Assembly: GCA_030065825.1 (NCBI GenBank)
Contig: JASJCY010000025.1
Span: 1-63,564 of the forward strand
Source of the DNA: Nostocaceae cyanobacterium
GTDB taxonomy: Bacteria > Cyanobacteriota > Cyanobacteriia > Cyanobacteriales > Nostocaceae
DNA length: 63,564 bases
Reading direction: 5' to 3'
The notes beneath the pieces were generated by a model, which was not told the origin of the DNA, made no database searches, and worked only from the letters and a program-made list of their open reading frames with translations. The position numbers and the translations under genes were made by a program. Shown here one piece after another: positions 1-7,410 of this stretch (position 1 is its first letter; the number at the start of each line of letters is the position of its first letter).

Positions 1-1
1 A

Positions 2-130
2 CCTTGCTGACGCTGTATAGTAAGGGCACGGCATCCATAACTCTAGTGTGTATAAGGTAACCTTGCTGACGCTGTATAGTAAGGGCACGGCATCCATAAC
101 TCTAGTGTGTATAAGGTAACCTTGCTGACG
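2..130. repeat. 59-bp direct repeat, two full units and a stub
   Basis: The sequence beginning CCTTGCTGACG at position 2 recurs at 61 and again at 120, a strict 59-bp period. Units one and two are essentially identical; the third diverges after about 11 bases into a segment rich in GCCGTGCCCCTAC. Similar 'gccgtgcccctac' wording occurs at about 45600, so this is probably part of a dispersed intergenic repeat family. No coding content was seen. Confidence 0.85.
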
Positions 131-171
131 CCGTGCCCCTACGGACACGGTGCCCTTTATCCATTCCTGAG

Positions 172-1407
172 TTAAACCTGAATCAGGCGATCGCTCATTC
201 TGGGGTAAGTGGCGATAGCATCATCGTAAATTTCTGCCCTCAAAGGCTTGTAAATTAGCTCATACCAAGTATGACCAACTTGAGCATCAAATCCTCCTGG
301 TTTACCCCGCATAAACATATGTACAGCAGTTACGTCTTTGCCTGGTGATAACTGCCAGCAAAAATGGCTTTGATTGCCTTCATGGGGGTGTATCAGCGAG
401 TCTATATGCACGTTAGTAGCCAAGCCGTAAGCTGGATAGGGAGGTGCAGTAGAACCCACAGCACACCAATCTGGTACGGGGAATACCTGCTCGATATCTG
501 CGGTTATTCCCATGTTCATATGGGCAAAGTAACGCACAGCAAAGCTGAGATTGACAATTTCTGGGGCACCTGCAATTCTGTCTTCTGGGGCTTTGGGTTT
601 GCCTTTGACAAATAGTTCTTCTACCAAGTAGTCTGCACCTGCATAGAGGCTAATTACCCGGTACAGTTCGCACACTAGATGACGACTGTCCCCTGTCACT
701 GGGTCTGCTCCCATATAATCAAAGGGTTCGGAAGCAATGGTGATACAAGCACGCACTGGACCGCTAGATTGGGATACTAGGCGATAGGAATGGTTAAACA
801 GACATACTTCGTAGTAAGGTGATTTGGGATGGGGAGGTCCGGGCAGTTGCAGTTGCGCTACCTGCATACAGCGCTTCTCTGGATCTTGTCCCAGCCACTC
901 ACCCCTGGCAGCCAAGAACGGATCGAGAATTTCCTGATGTTCTAGTTGAATACTGGAAGCGGAACCAGAATACCAGTTTCTGCCATTATCTTCGGGTGCA
1001 GGTATTAAATTAAACCAGACAATTAAATGACTATTGCTCAGTCTGACTCCCCGGGCTTCCCCAGAAGTGCCGTAAACTACTTCAATGGCAGGCTCTCCCA
1101 TGCCTTGGGGTATTGTTTCTCCCCGGTCTAGCTTCACAAATGCGGAAGCAAGTACCTTATCTTCTGATACCGGGGAAATTGCTTGGTTCAGGGAAAATAC
1201 TAAGGTGTCGCGGCTGGGATCTTCTGGATCTATTCTGTCAACTTGGGCGTTGATTATGGTATGGGAAAGGTCACGCAGGTCAGTTAATATTAGCTCTGTG
1301 GCTGGAATTTGGAATTTTTGGGCGATCGGTTGCCAGGGTATACTGACATAACCAGTTCGCCAGTAATTTGATGGATTAAAAACAGCTAATAAGTTGATGG
1401 ATGGCAT
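172..1407 (-). CDS. Conserved hypothetical protein, 411 aa
   Basis: I do not recognise a domain in this 411-residue protein. It has no signal peptide and no membrane segment; it is soluble, with many Trp, Tyr and Pro and no obvious nucleotide-binding or metal motif. The central part (about residues 190-270) has an alternating pattern suggesting a beta-rich fold. The long open frame, codon use like its neighbours and the HIP1 site near its 3' end argue that it is a real gene. The reading frame starts at ATG 1407, about 10 nt after a purine-rich GGAGGG stretch that could serve as ribosome binding site. It stands alone, followed by intergenic repeats on both sides. A sugar-binding or polysaccharide-acting beta protein is possible but is only a guess. 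Confidence 0.7.
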   Translation of the reverse strand: MPSINLLAVFNPSNYWRTGYVSIPWQPIAQKFQIPATELILTDLRDLSHTIINAQVDRIDPEDPSRDTLVFSLNQAISPVSEDKVLASAFVKLDRGETIPQGMGEPAIEVVYGTSGEARGVRLSNSHLIVWFNLIPAPEDNGRNWYSGSASSIQLEHQEILDPFLAARGEWLGQDPEKRCMQVAQLQLPGPPHPKSPYYEVCLFNHSYRLVSQSSGPVRACITIASEPFDYMGADPVTGDSRHLVCELYRVISLYAGADYLVEELFVKGKPKAPEDRIAGAPEIVNLSFAVRYFAHMNMGITADIEQVFPVPDWCAVGSTAPPYPAYGLATNVHIDSLIHPHEGNQSHFCWQLSPGKDVTAVHMFMRGKPGGFDAQVGHTWYELIYKPLRAEIYDDAIATYPRMSDRLIQV

Positions 1408-1507
1408 AGAAGTGCCCTCCTAGAAAATTGTTGGTGATTCTTTGACGATGCAAAACAGGGTGCTTCAGTTTTGAGCTTAGGGAGAAAATTTGAGGAACTT
1501 GTGAGGG

Positions 1508-1565
1508 TTGGTAATTGGTAATGGGTAATTGGTAATGGGTAATGGGTAATTGGTAATGGGTAATG
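1508..1565. repeat. Heptanucleotide tandem repeat (GGTAATT/GGTAATG)
   Basis: About eight 7-nt units of GGTAATT and GGTAATG follow one another. Short tandemly repeated heptanucleotides (STRR) are a known feature of heterocystous cyanobacteria. Related GGTAATT units recur at 18211-18243, and their complement (ATTACCA) at 49118-49157. Confidence 0.85.
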
Positions 1566-1580
1566 CTTTAACTCGTTTAA

Positions 1581-1690
1581 CTCGTTTCCAGGCTCAGCCT
1601 GGAAATGCATCCGTTGGAGGCTCTGCCTCCCATTGAATCTGGAGGCAGAGCCTCCAACAAATGCATTACAAGGTAAAACCTTGTAACGAG
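1581..1690 (-). repeat. Multi-hairpin dispersed repeat, copy C
   Basis: This 110-bp element begins CTCGTT and ends AACGAG. It holds, in order, a TTTCCAGGCTCAGCCTGGAAA hairpin, two mutually complementary GGAGGC...GCCTCC arms separated by about 10 nt, and an ACAAGGT...ACCTTGT hairpin. It is the reverse complement of the copies at 20882 and 23050. A tail after it (1691-1713) repeats the last arm. It lies in non-coding DNA, like the other copies. Confidence 0.85.
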
Positions 1691-2043
1691 AGTAAGGTAA
1701 AACCTTGTAACGAGAGTACCCTCACCCCTAACCCCTCTCCCAATGGGTGAGGGGTGCCGTTAGGCAGGGTGAGGTTTTATCTTAGATTTAATTGGCACTA
1801 TGTTTATGTATATATGTAGTTAATTTTTCACACTTTATATTTTCTACAAGTTATAATATAAACAAGCCGTAAAACAAGACGGACAAGTATTTACAACAAA
1901 TCTAGAGGCTGAATATTCGGTTAATTAACTCAGCTTTTATGGGTATTTATTTATATAAAAATTGTTAAATTTTTGTCATGCAGTCATCTTACAAAGAATA
2001 TCCAGGCTCTAGGATTAAAAATTACTAAAAAAATGGAGACAAT

Positions 2044-2877
2044 ATGGAAAACGGTAAGCAAAGGGGACAATTGGTAATTATTGGTGGAGCCGAAGATAAA
2101 GAGGGTGAATGTAAGGTTTTGCGGGAGTTTGTCCGTAGGGCTGGTGGTGTGAAAGCCAAAATTGTGGTATTAACAGCTGCTAGCAGCCGTCCCCAGGAAG
2201 TAGGAGAAGAATATATCCGCGTATTTGAACGCTTGGGAGTTGCCAATGTGCGAGTTGTGGACACCAGATATCGGGAGGAAGCAGAAAAACCTGATGTGGT
2301 GAAGGAAATTGAGCAAGCAACGGGAGTATTTTTTTCTGGGGGTGACCAATCCCGAATTATCAGTATAATTAAAGGCACTAAATTAGATGCGGCAATCCAC
2401 AAGCGCTACTCAGAAGGGATTGTAGTGGGAGGCACCAGTGCGGGAGCGGCAATGATGCCTGATATCATGATTGTGGAAGGAAAATCTGATACCCATCCCC
2501 GGATGAATGCGGTGGAAATGGGACCGGGTATGGGTTTTCTGCCTGGTGTCGTAGTTGACCAGCATTTTGCCCAGCGCGGACGTTTGGCTCGCTTACTGGC
2601 GGCTTTATTGCTAGAACCTGCTATTTTAGGATTTGGTATTGATGAGAACACCGCTGTGATTGTCGATGGTGATGAATTTGAGGTGGTGGGTGAAGGTGCT
2701 GTAACAGTTGTTGATGATTCGGAAACTACTTACGACAATATGGATAAATTACTCAAGGATGAACCGTTGGCAGTTTTTGGGGTGAAGTTACATGTTTTAC
2801 CCCAAGGGTATCGTTTTAATTTGACTACTCGTCAGCCAATGGCTTCTTTCTGTTCTTTCCCCTTTGGCGATCGCTAG
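2044..2877 (+). CDS. cphB: Cyanophycinase
   Basis: Cyanophycinase is a cytoplasmic serine exopeptidase (family S51) that degrades the nitrogen reserve polymer cyanophycin to beta-Asp-Arg dipeptides. The 277-aa length is normal for the family. The sequence opens with GQLVIIGGAEDK and has the FFSGGDQ loop near residues 97-102 and the nucleophile motif GGTSAGAA around Ser132. An ATGGAGAC purine-rich site lies just before the ATG. In many cyanobacteria cphB is directly followed by cphA (cyanophycin synthetase); here it is followed instead by decayed small genes and repeats, so cphA must be elsewhere or absent. The identification is firm from the motif set. Confidence 0.95.
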   Translation: MENGKQRGQLVIIGGAEDKEGECKVLREFVRRAGGVKAKIVVLTAASSRPQEVGEEYIRVFERLGVANVRVVDTRYREEAEKPDVVKEIEQATGVFFSGGDQSRIISIIKGTKLDAAIHKRYSEGIVVGGTSAGAAMMPDIMIVEGKSDTHPRMNAVEMGPGMGFLPGVVVDQHFAQRGRLARLLAALLLEPAILGFGIDENTAVIVDGDEFEVVGEGAVTVVDDSETTYDNMDKLLKDEPLAVFGVKLHVLPQGYRFNLTTRQPMASFCSFPFGDR

Positions 2878-2945
2878 TAATTGGGGAGTGAGTGAGCGAG
2901 TAGTGATTAATTTAACGCATTAGAATTCCCTCTTGTGTCAGGAGG

Positions 2946-3095
2946 ATGAGGGATGAATATAGGGTATTTTATCGGGTTGTTGGTGATTTAATCGGTGTAA
3001 ATGGACGCAATCTAGCAGTAATTACAGTTTGGCTACAAAGGGCTATTGACAGCAAATTTCAGTTTATTACCCTTAAACCTAATAGAGAGTCCTAA
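2946..3095 (+). pseudogene. Remnant of a small hypothetical protein (C-terminal fragment, DUF6883-like)
   Basis: A 49-codon frame reads MRDEYRVFYRVVGDLIGVNG and continues into a beta-strand-like stretch with VITVWL and QFITLKP before TAA at 3093. It resembles the C-terminal half of small cyanobacterial proteins of the DUF6883 type; I make that link from memory, with low confidence. No upstream part is visible, since the frame is closed or degenerate before 2940. It is separated by 1 nt from the following DUF4926-like frame, which suggests a former two-gene operon of which both members are now truncated. Confidence 0.35.
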
Positions 3096-3096
3096 C

Positions 3097-3252
3097 ATGA
3101 ATTTTGAACTATTTCAACGTGTGGCATTAAACCGTGATTTGCCTGAACATCAATTAAAAAAAGGTGATGTAGCAACTTTAATTGATTTTATTCCCCATCC
3201 TCATAATAATCTAAGCCAAAATAGTAGGCTAACGCACCGTCCAAGATTTTAG
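3097..3252 (+). pseudogene. DUF4926-like protein, truncated
   Basis: From ATG 3097 the frame reads MNFELFQRVALNRDLPEH and goes on to LKKGDVATLIDF, which matches the N-terminal half of DUF4926 proteins (small beta-barrel-like proteins of about 70-80 aa). The family's second half (a glycine-rich GY.LEVFNALGE-type segment) is missing: after IPHPHNN the sequence turns into unrelated residues and stops at 3252. I therefore read it as a broken gene. The ATG at 3097 is preferred over an upstream one at 3046 because it matches the family start and lies 1 nt after the preceding frame's stop. Confidence 0.55.
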
Positions 3253-3287
3253 ATGCCTTAAACTTCCTTAAGTACATGAGCAGCAAT

Positions 3288-3360
3288 ATCGTTTAGCCAA
3301 GCAATCCACCTTATCGTTTAGCCAAGCAATCCACCTTATCGTTTAGCCAACAATCCACCT
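3288..3360. repeat. 25-bp direct repeat, three units
   Basis: Units beginning ATCGTTTAGCCAAGCAATCC start at 3288, 3313 and 3338, a period of 25 nt. The third unit has lost two bases (AAGCAA becomes AACAA). It sits directly before the palindrome chain. Confidence 0.85.
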
Positions 3361-3468
3361 TGAAATAAATTTCAAGGCTGATAAACGAAGTGCGTTAAAA
3401 CGCACTGAAAGCTTTACTCAGTCTGATTTATCAGACTTTGTTTATGAGCCTGGGAATTTATTCCTAGG
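3358..3468. repeat. Chain of four short-loop hairpins with an outer stem
   Basis: Four palindromes lie head to tail: CCTTGAAATAAATTTCAAGG (3358-3377), AGTGCGTTAAAACGCACT (3389-3406), AGTCTGATTTATCAGACT (3420-3437) and CCTGGGAATTTATTCCTAGG (3449-3468, with one G-U pair). In addition GGCTGATAAAC (3376-3386) can pair with GTTTATGAGCC (3440-3450), enclosing the two middle hairpins in a cloverleaf-like shape. The sequence shows this directly; the function is unknown. Confidence 0.7.
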
Positions 3469-3470
3469 GG

Positions 3471-3590
3471 GTTATGGCAACTGATGCAAAATATTACAGC
3501 GGTTATGGCAACTGATGCAAACTATTACAGCGGTTATGGCAACTGATGCAAAATATTACAGCGGTTATGGCAACTGATGCAAACTATTAC
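3471..3590. repeat. 31-bp direct repeat, about four units
   Basis: GTTATGGCAACTGATGCAAA starts at 3471, 3502, 3533 and 3564. Units alternate between ...AATATTACAGCG and ...CTATTACAGCG, so the array probably arose by doubling of a 62-bp dimer. Non-coding. Confidence 0.85.
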
Positions 3591-3765
3591 ATAAGTTAAT
3601 ATCTTTAAAGGGATGTGTTGTGATTGGTTCAAATAAAATTGAAAAACTTCAAAAATATTTGAAAAACGTAATATTTTAAAAAAATTTTAGATCGCTCCAC
3701 TATGCTACACTCAAAAAGGGTAAAAAAAAGAAGTGCAAAGGGGAAAAGAGCTAAAGTATAAAGGG

Positions 3766-6700
3766 CTACTTAAAAGTCCTCCCGAACGCGCACACAACAC
3801 GAAAACCGAAATAGTCGAAGGAGACGCGCCGAGCCCAATCGTTGACGTAGCGGGACGCCGAGCGGCAGTCTTTAGGATAGAAGAACCACGAACCGCCCCG
3901 CAGCACAGTCCTACCAGTTTTTTGAGAAAGATTATCATCCTCATCAAACCAAGGACTGCCATCTGTGGGTGCATTTTCATAGTTATTATGCCAATCATCA
4001 AGACACCATTCCCAAACATTCCCGTGCATATCATGCAAGCCAAAAGCGTTGGGTGGAAATTCTCCCACTGGAGTGGTTTGTTTCCGGAATTCTCCTTTGG
4101 CTTCCTCTGCAAAGGTAATGCTGGCATTGTAATTTGCTAACTCACCAGTAATAGTTTCGCCAAAATGAAAGGGTGTGGTGGTTCCTGCACGACAGGCATA
4201 TTCCCATTCTGCTTCGCTGGGGAGGCAATATTCTTGTCCTGTATGATTTGATAATCTGTCACAAAACTCAACAGCATGGTACCAAGATACTTGTTCTACT
4301 GGTCGGTTATCGCCTTTGAAGTAGGATGGATCTAGTTCTAAGTCACGGTTAACTTTGGGTAGTTTGGCTACAGCTTTCCACTGTGCTTGTGTCACTGGGA
4401 ACGTACCCATGAAAAAGGGTTGAATCGTCACTTTATGCTGGGGTTTTTCTGAGTAATTTCCTTCCCCTTCTGGCGAACCCATTATAAATGTACCACCAGG
4501 AATAGCAACCATGTCTAAGGTGACACCTTCACCCAAGTCTTCGGTGAAATATTGGGCTTGTTTGGTTTCTCGTTTGATTTCTTCACCGCGACGGTTAACG
4601 GTGACGGTTTCAAACTCAAAGGAGTTTAGTTCATCTAAAGATTGAACATCTTTAAATTCTCCTTTATAAGAAAGAGCAATTATCGCATTTGTAACTAAAT
4701 CTTCTCCTTCTTTATCTTGATTTCTTTGGGCTGCTGCTAAAGCCGAATTCAATCTAACCAAAGGGTCTTGATTTGCTTCAATCCAACGCCAATAAGAACT
4801 TAATAAAGTTGTAATTCTGGCACTGCGACAAATTCCATCTGAACTGATTTCATGGTCATAACCCCATTGCAAAAACAGGATTAAATTTGAGTTTTCTTGC
4901 AGAAGTAATTCCCGTCCCTTATTATCATTTCCATTGTTAAAAAGCTGAATAACTTTGTCACAAAAATTACGATGATAGAAATCTAAAACTTGAGGAGCAA
5001 GATAATCAATTCCTCTCTTTTTCTGCAATTTACTTTCTGCATAAGCACGGGCTGGTTCGGGTAAAGTTACTCTCCAATCTGATGCAGTAGGAGACTTTTC
5101 TGCCATTGAAAATTTAAACAATTCTAACAAAGCCTTATTCCCACTTCTGCCCCAAATTGCCCTAGCTAAATCCCGACTTAAGCCACTAGGAAAAAAAGCC
5201 AATAAAGGAAATATATCTTTTCCTTCTACCGATAACATTTCAAAAGAACGTTCTAAAGTTATCCGCAGACTTTTTTCTTTTCTTTGTTCAGGAGAATAAC
5301 TATCAAGAATTTCTAGGGGTTCAATTTCTAAATCCTCACACAGCATCTTGATAGTAGATTGAGTTTCTACCATATAGGATGCTACTAGTTTAATGGGTAA
5401 GGGATAACCATCAAGAAACTTGACTAAAAGATGAAAATTTTCTGCTAAATCATCATCATTTCCCCATTGTTCTTCTGCTGGTGCATACTTTTTAAATATC
5501 TGTCTTGTTTCTGACTCTCCCATACTCAGAACTTCTTCTTGATGGCAATAAAGAATATCCCTTACTAGAGAATCACGGGAAGTTAACAACAATCTTAAAT
5601 AAGGACATTGTTCTAACAGCGAATTCAAAAGGTCAATCAGTTCATCGGATTCTTTTTCAATCAATTTATCCAAATCATCGAGAATCAAAAACACTCGACG
5701 ATTCCTGAACTCCCTCTTCAAATTCAAACTACTTAATTCAAGAATCTGTTTAACTTTAGTAATTAGAGTTCCTACAGAATCAGTATCGCGCAAACTAATA
5801 AACCAAACTCCATTTTTATAGCGATTGCGCTCATGTAACCACCGACCAATGGCATAAGCTAAGGCAGTTTTACCTATTCCTCCCATACCATGGAGAGCAA
5901 TACAACGTTTATCCGATTCCACCAGTATTTTAATTACTTGATGTATTTCTTTTCTACGTCCAACAAAGTTTGGATCGTCACGGGGAATATTAGTATTTAA
6001 CCACTGGGGATAAATAACCTGGTGAGAATCCGCTGGTTCTATAATCAGCGATTGATTATGGGAATCTTGGGGTAATAATCGAAATTTGAAAGCTTCATCA
6101 AAATTCACTCCTTGCTCAAAAGTTTGGGAGTTAAATAATTTCCTTAATTTATCATCAAGTTTAACTGCATTACGACTCACTAAAAAACCATCAATAACTG
6201 AATTTTGATTGAATAATGCCTGATAAAGTCGTCGAGAAAAACATCGGGCTGCCATATCTAGAATTTTATCTTCAGCATTCACCGCAATTACATGAAAAAC
6301 CCCTACTTTGACAAAAGCTTGAGCTAACTTTTCTGAATGGCAAGCATTCAATAATGCTAATTGACAGGGTGGTTGCTTCAGATTTGATAAAGCAATGTCC
6401 AAATCTTCTTCAGTAAAAGAACGAGTAATTCCCACTTCATCTTCTAACACCAAAGCTGTACTATCACCCTCTCTCATCCCATGACCAATAAAATGAATAA
6501 TCAGTGGTTTAACACGACTAGACAACACATCTTGTAATGTCTGTGATGTGGCGACTTTAAACACTATTTCCACTGCTATAGGATGAGATATATCCTCTAA
6601 CACTGAAGCAATAGCATCAATTTCTTCCTGTATCGATAAATTCTCTACAGGTAATAAGTCTTCATTGAGTAGAGGGGCTGAAAACAAGATGAGAATTTGA

Positions 6701-6783
6701 TTACTAAAAGAATTATCTTGTTCAATAATTTCTTCTCCCCCTGGACTAAGAGGAATTTTTTCAACTACTTTTGAGACAGCCAT
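3766..6783 (-). CDS. CHAT peptidase - NB-ARC NTPase - FGE/C-type-lectin protein
   Basis: This 1005-aa STAND-type protein has three parts. Residues about 30-220 form a caspase-like CHAT domain, with catalytic His101 in HFIGHG and Cys148 in LLNACHS. Residues about 270-560 form an NB-ARC ATPase, with P-loop GMGGIGKT at 299-306 and Walker B FLILDD near 365-370. From about 705 to the end lies an FGE-sulfatase (C-type lectin fold) domain, with IPGGTFIMG, LPSEAEWEYA and MHGNVWEW. Of the two copper-site cysteines of genuine formylglycine-generating enzymes the first is replaced (GGSWFFYPKDC), so the domain more likely binds ligand than oxidises cysteine. The last 45 residues look like a DGR variable region. 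Its start overlaps the preceding small gene by 19 nt. It is probably a conflict/self-recognition protein in which ligand binding by the lectin domain triggers the peptidase; this is inferred from architecture. Confidence 0.9.
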   Translation of the reverse strand: MAVSKVVEKIPLSPGGEEIIEQDNSFSNQILILFSAPLLNEDLLPVENLSIQEEIDAIASVLEDISHPIAVEIVFKVATSQTLQDVLSSRVKPLIIHFIGHGMREGDSTALVLEDEVGITRSFTEEDLDIALSNLKQPPCQLALLNACHSEKLAQAFVKVGVFHVIAVNAEDKILDMAARCFSRRLYQALFNQNSVIDGFLVSRNAVKLDDKLRKLFNSQTFEQGVNFDEAFKFRLLPQDSHNQSLIIEPADSHQVIYPQWLNTNIPRDDPNFVGRRKEIHQVIKILVESDKRCIALHGMGGIGKTALAYAIGRWLHERNRYKNGVWFISLRDTDSVGTLITKVKQILELSSLNLKREFRNRRVFLILDDLDKLIEKESDELIDLLNSLLEQCPYLRLLLTSRDSLVRDILYCHQEEVLSMGESETRQIFKKYAPAEEQWGNDDDLAENFHLLVKFLDGYPLPIKLVASYMVETQSTIKMLCEDLEIEPLEILDSYSPEQRKEKSLRITLERSFEMLSVEGKDIFPLLAFFPSGLSRDLARAIWGRSGNKALLELFKFSMAEKSPTASDWRVTLPEPARAYAESKLQKKRGIDYLAPQVLDFYHRNFCDKVIQLFNNGNDNKGRELLLQENSNLILFLQWGYDHEISSDGICRSARITTLLSSYWRWIEANQDPLVRLNSALAAAQRNQDKEGEDLVTNAIIALSYKGEFKDVQSLDELNSFEFETVTVNRRGEEIKRETKQAQYFTEDLGEGVTLDMVAIPGGTFIMGSPEGEGNYSEKPQHKVTIQPFFMGTFPVTQAQWKAVAKLPKVNRDLELDPSYFKGDNRPVEQVSWYHAVEFCDRLSNHTGQEYCLPSEAEWEYACRAGTTTPFHFGETITGELANYNASITFAEEAKGEFRKQTTPVGEFPPNAFGLHDMHGNVWEWCLDDWHNNYENAPTDGSPWFDEDDNLSQKTGRTVLRGGSWFFYPKDCRSASRYVNDWARRVSFDYFGFRVVCAFGRTFK
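3790..3905 (-). other. Candidate DGR variable region in the FGE domain
   Basis: Codons 961-997 of the CHAT-NB-ARC-FGE gene read LRGGSW - FFY - P - KD - CRSA - S - R - YVNDWA - RR - VSFDYF - GFRVV. The framework residues match those shared by cyanobacterial DGR targets. The intervening codons are mostly pyrimidine-ending: TTC TTC TAT, GAC, TCC, TAC GTC AAC GAT, GTC TCC TTC GAC TAT TTC. That is what adenine mutagenesis of AAC/AAT template codons gives. The segment is clearly richer in G and C than the rest of the gene. No template repeat was found in this window. Confidence 0.6.
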
Positions 6784-7121
6784 TCTTCTACTTCCTCATC
6801 AGTAGCAGTGCTTAAATCAAGGGAAAGACTTTTTTTTGGATTTACTAATTCACCTTTTGGTTCTATTCCTTTTTCTCGCAATTTTCGCCGCCAATGATTG
6901 ATTGCTTTGGCGACTTTGATACTGTAATCTATTAATTGAGCCGTTGCTGCTGCCCCTGAAACCACTGTAGCCACCACAAGTAGATCATCTACACCTAACA
7001 CGCGGTTAGTTGACTTCTGTACCTTGACTTTATTCATCCCCAACGATGTTTCTAAAGACTCGATTTCATCTGGGGGTATTTGGGATGAAATTACTATTCT
7101 ACAGACAGGAATTTCACTCAT
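6765..7121 (-). CDS. Small protein coupled to the CHAT-NB-ARC gene (EACC1-like)
   Basis: This 118-aa protein has an N-terminal strand-helix-strand portion (residues 1-40), a hydrophobic helix rich in Val and Ala (about 44-72, LLVVATVVSGAAATAQLI) and a basic then acidic tail ending EEVEEWLSQK. The layout resembles the 'effector-associated constant component 1' proteins described next to STAND and trypsin/CHAT effectors in bacterial conflict systems; the link is by pattern only. Its stop codon lies 19 nt inside the following CHAT-NB-ARC gene, so the two are translationally coupled and presumably work as one unit. ATG 7121 is the first start in frame and follows a purine-rich stretch. The hydrophobic helix could also be a membrane anchor. 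Confidence 0.7.
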   Translation of the reverse strand: MSEIPVCRIVISSQIPPDEIESLETSLGMNKVKVQKSTNRVLGVDDLLVVATVVSGAAATAQLIDYSIKVAKAINHWRRKLREKGIEPKGELVNPKKSLSLDLSTATDEEVEEWLSQK

Positions 7122-7275
7122 TTAAACCTCTAAAAATTGTATTTTTTATAATTTATCAAAATTTGCAGTTCTTCAACTTTAGTTCCTAATTCAGCCAACC
7201 GTTGACTCCATGGCACATCCGTCCTCGACGTGCCAGTTAGTTCAACCTAGGTAGGCATAATTAAATGTAACATCA

Positions 7276-7341
7276 GACCTCACCCCCATCCCCTCTCCGC
7301 AAGTTCGGAGAGGGGTGGCTTTAGCCGGGGTGAGGTTTTAT
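7276..7341. repeat. CCTCACCCC/GGGGTGAGG palindrome
   Basis: The ends CCTCACCCC and GGGGTGAGG can pair, and CCCCTCTCC pairs with GGAGAGGGG inside, giving a long hairpin with a GCAAGTTC loop. The same module occurs inside the MITE copies at 28915, 45143 and 60383 and partially at about 1720, 12596 and 57955. It fills most of the gap between the divergent genes at 7121 and 7411. Confidence 0.8.
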
Positions 7342-7410
7342 ATTTAATTGCTCAAAGTACTTGTTGAGATTTTGATGGCGTAGGATAGACAAAGAGTGAC
7401 AATCACCATA

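Larger units (their letters stand above)
1408..2043. other. Intergenic region with repeats upstream of cphB
   Basis: This 636-nt stretch holds no gene that I can support. It contains a heptamer-type run of GGTAATT/GGTAATG units at 1508-1565, one copy of the multi-hairpin repeat at 1581-1690, and a CCTCACCCC...GGGGTGAGG-type palindrome at about 1720-1773. The last 200 nt before cphB are A/T-rich and probably carry its promoter, although no convincing -35/-10 pair was found. Confidence 0.7.
3253..3765. other. Intergenic region with tandem repeats and palindromes
   Basis: No gene was found here. The stretch contains a 25-bp direct repeat (three units), a chain of four hairpins with very short loops, and a 31-bp direct repeat (four units), listed separately. 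The last 160 nt before the CHAT-NB-ARC-FGE stop codon are A/T-rich with runs of A. Confidence 0.7.

Noticed and set aside
3766-4700. True formylglycine-generating enzyme function for the FGE domain
   Set aside because: The first of the paired copper-binding cysteines is replaced and no sulfatase gene is nearby; the fold is more likely a C-type-lectin sensor.
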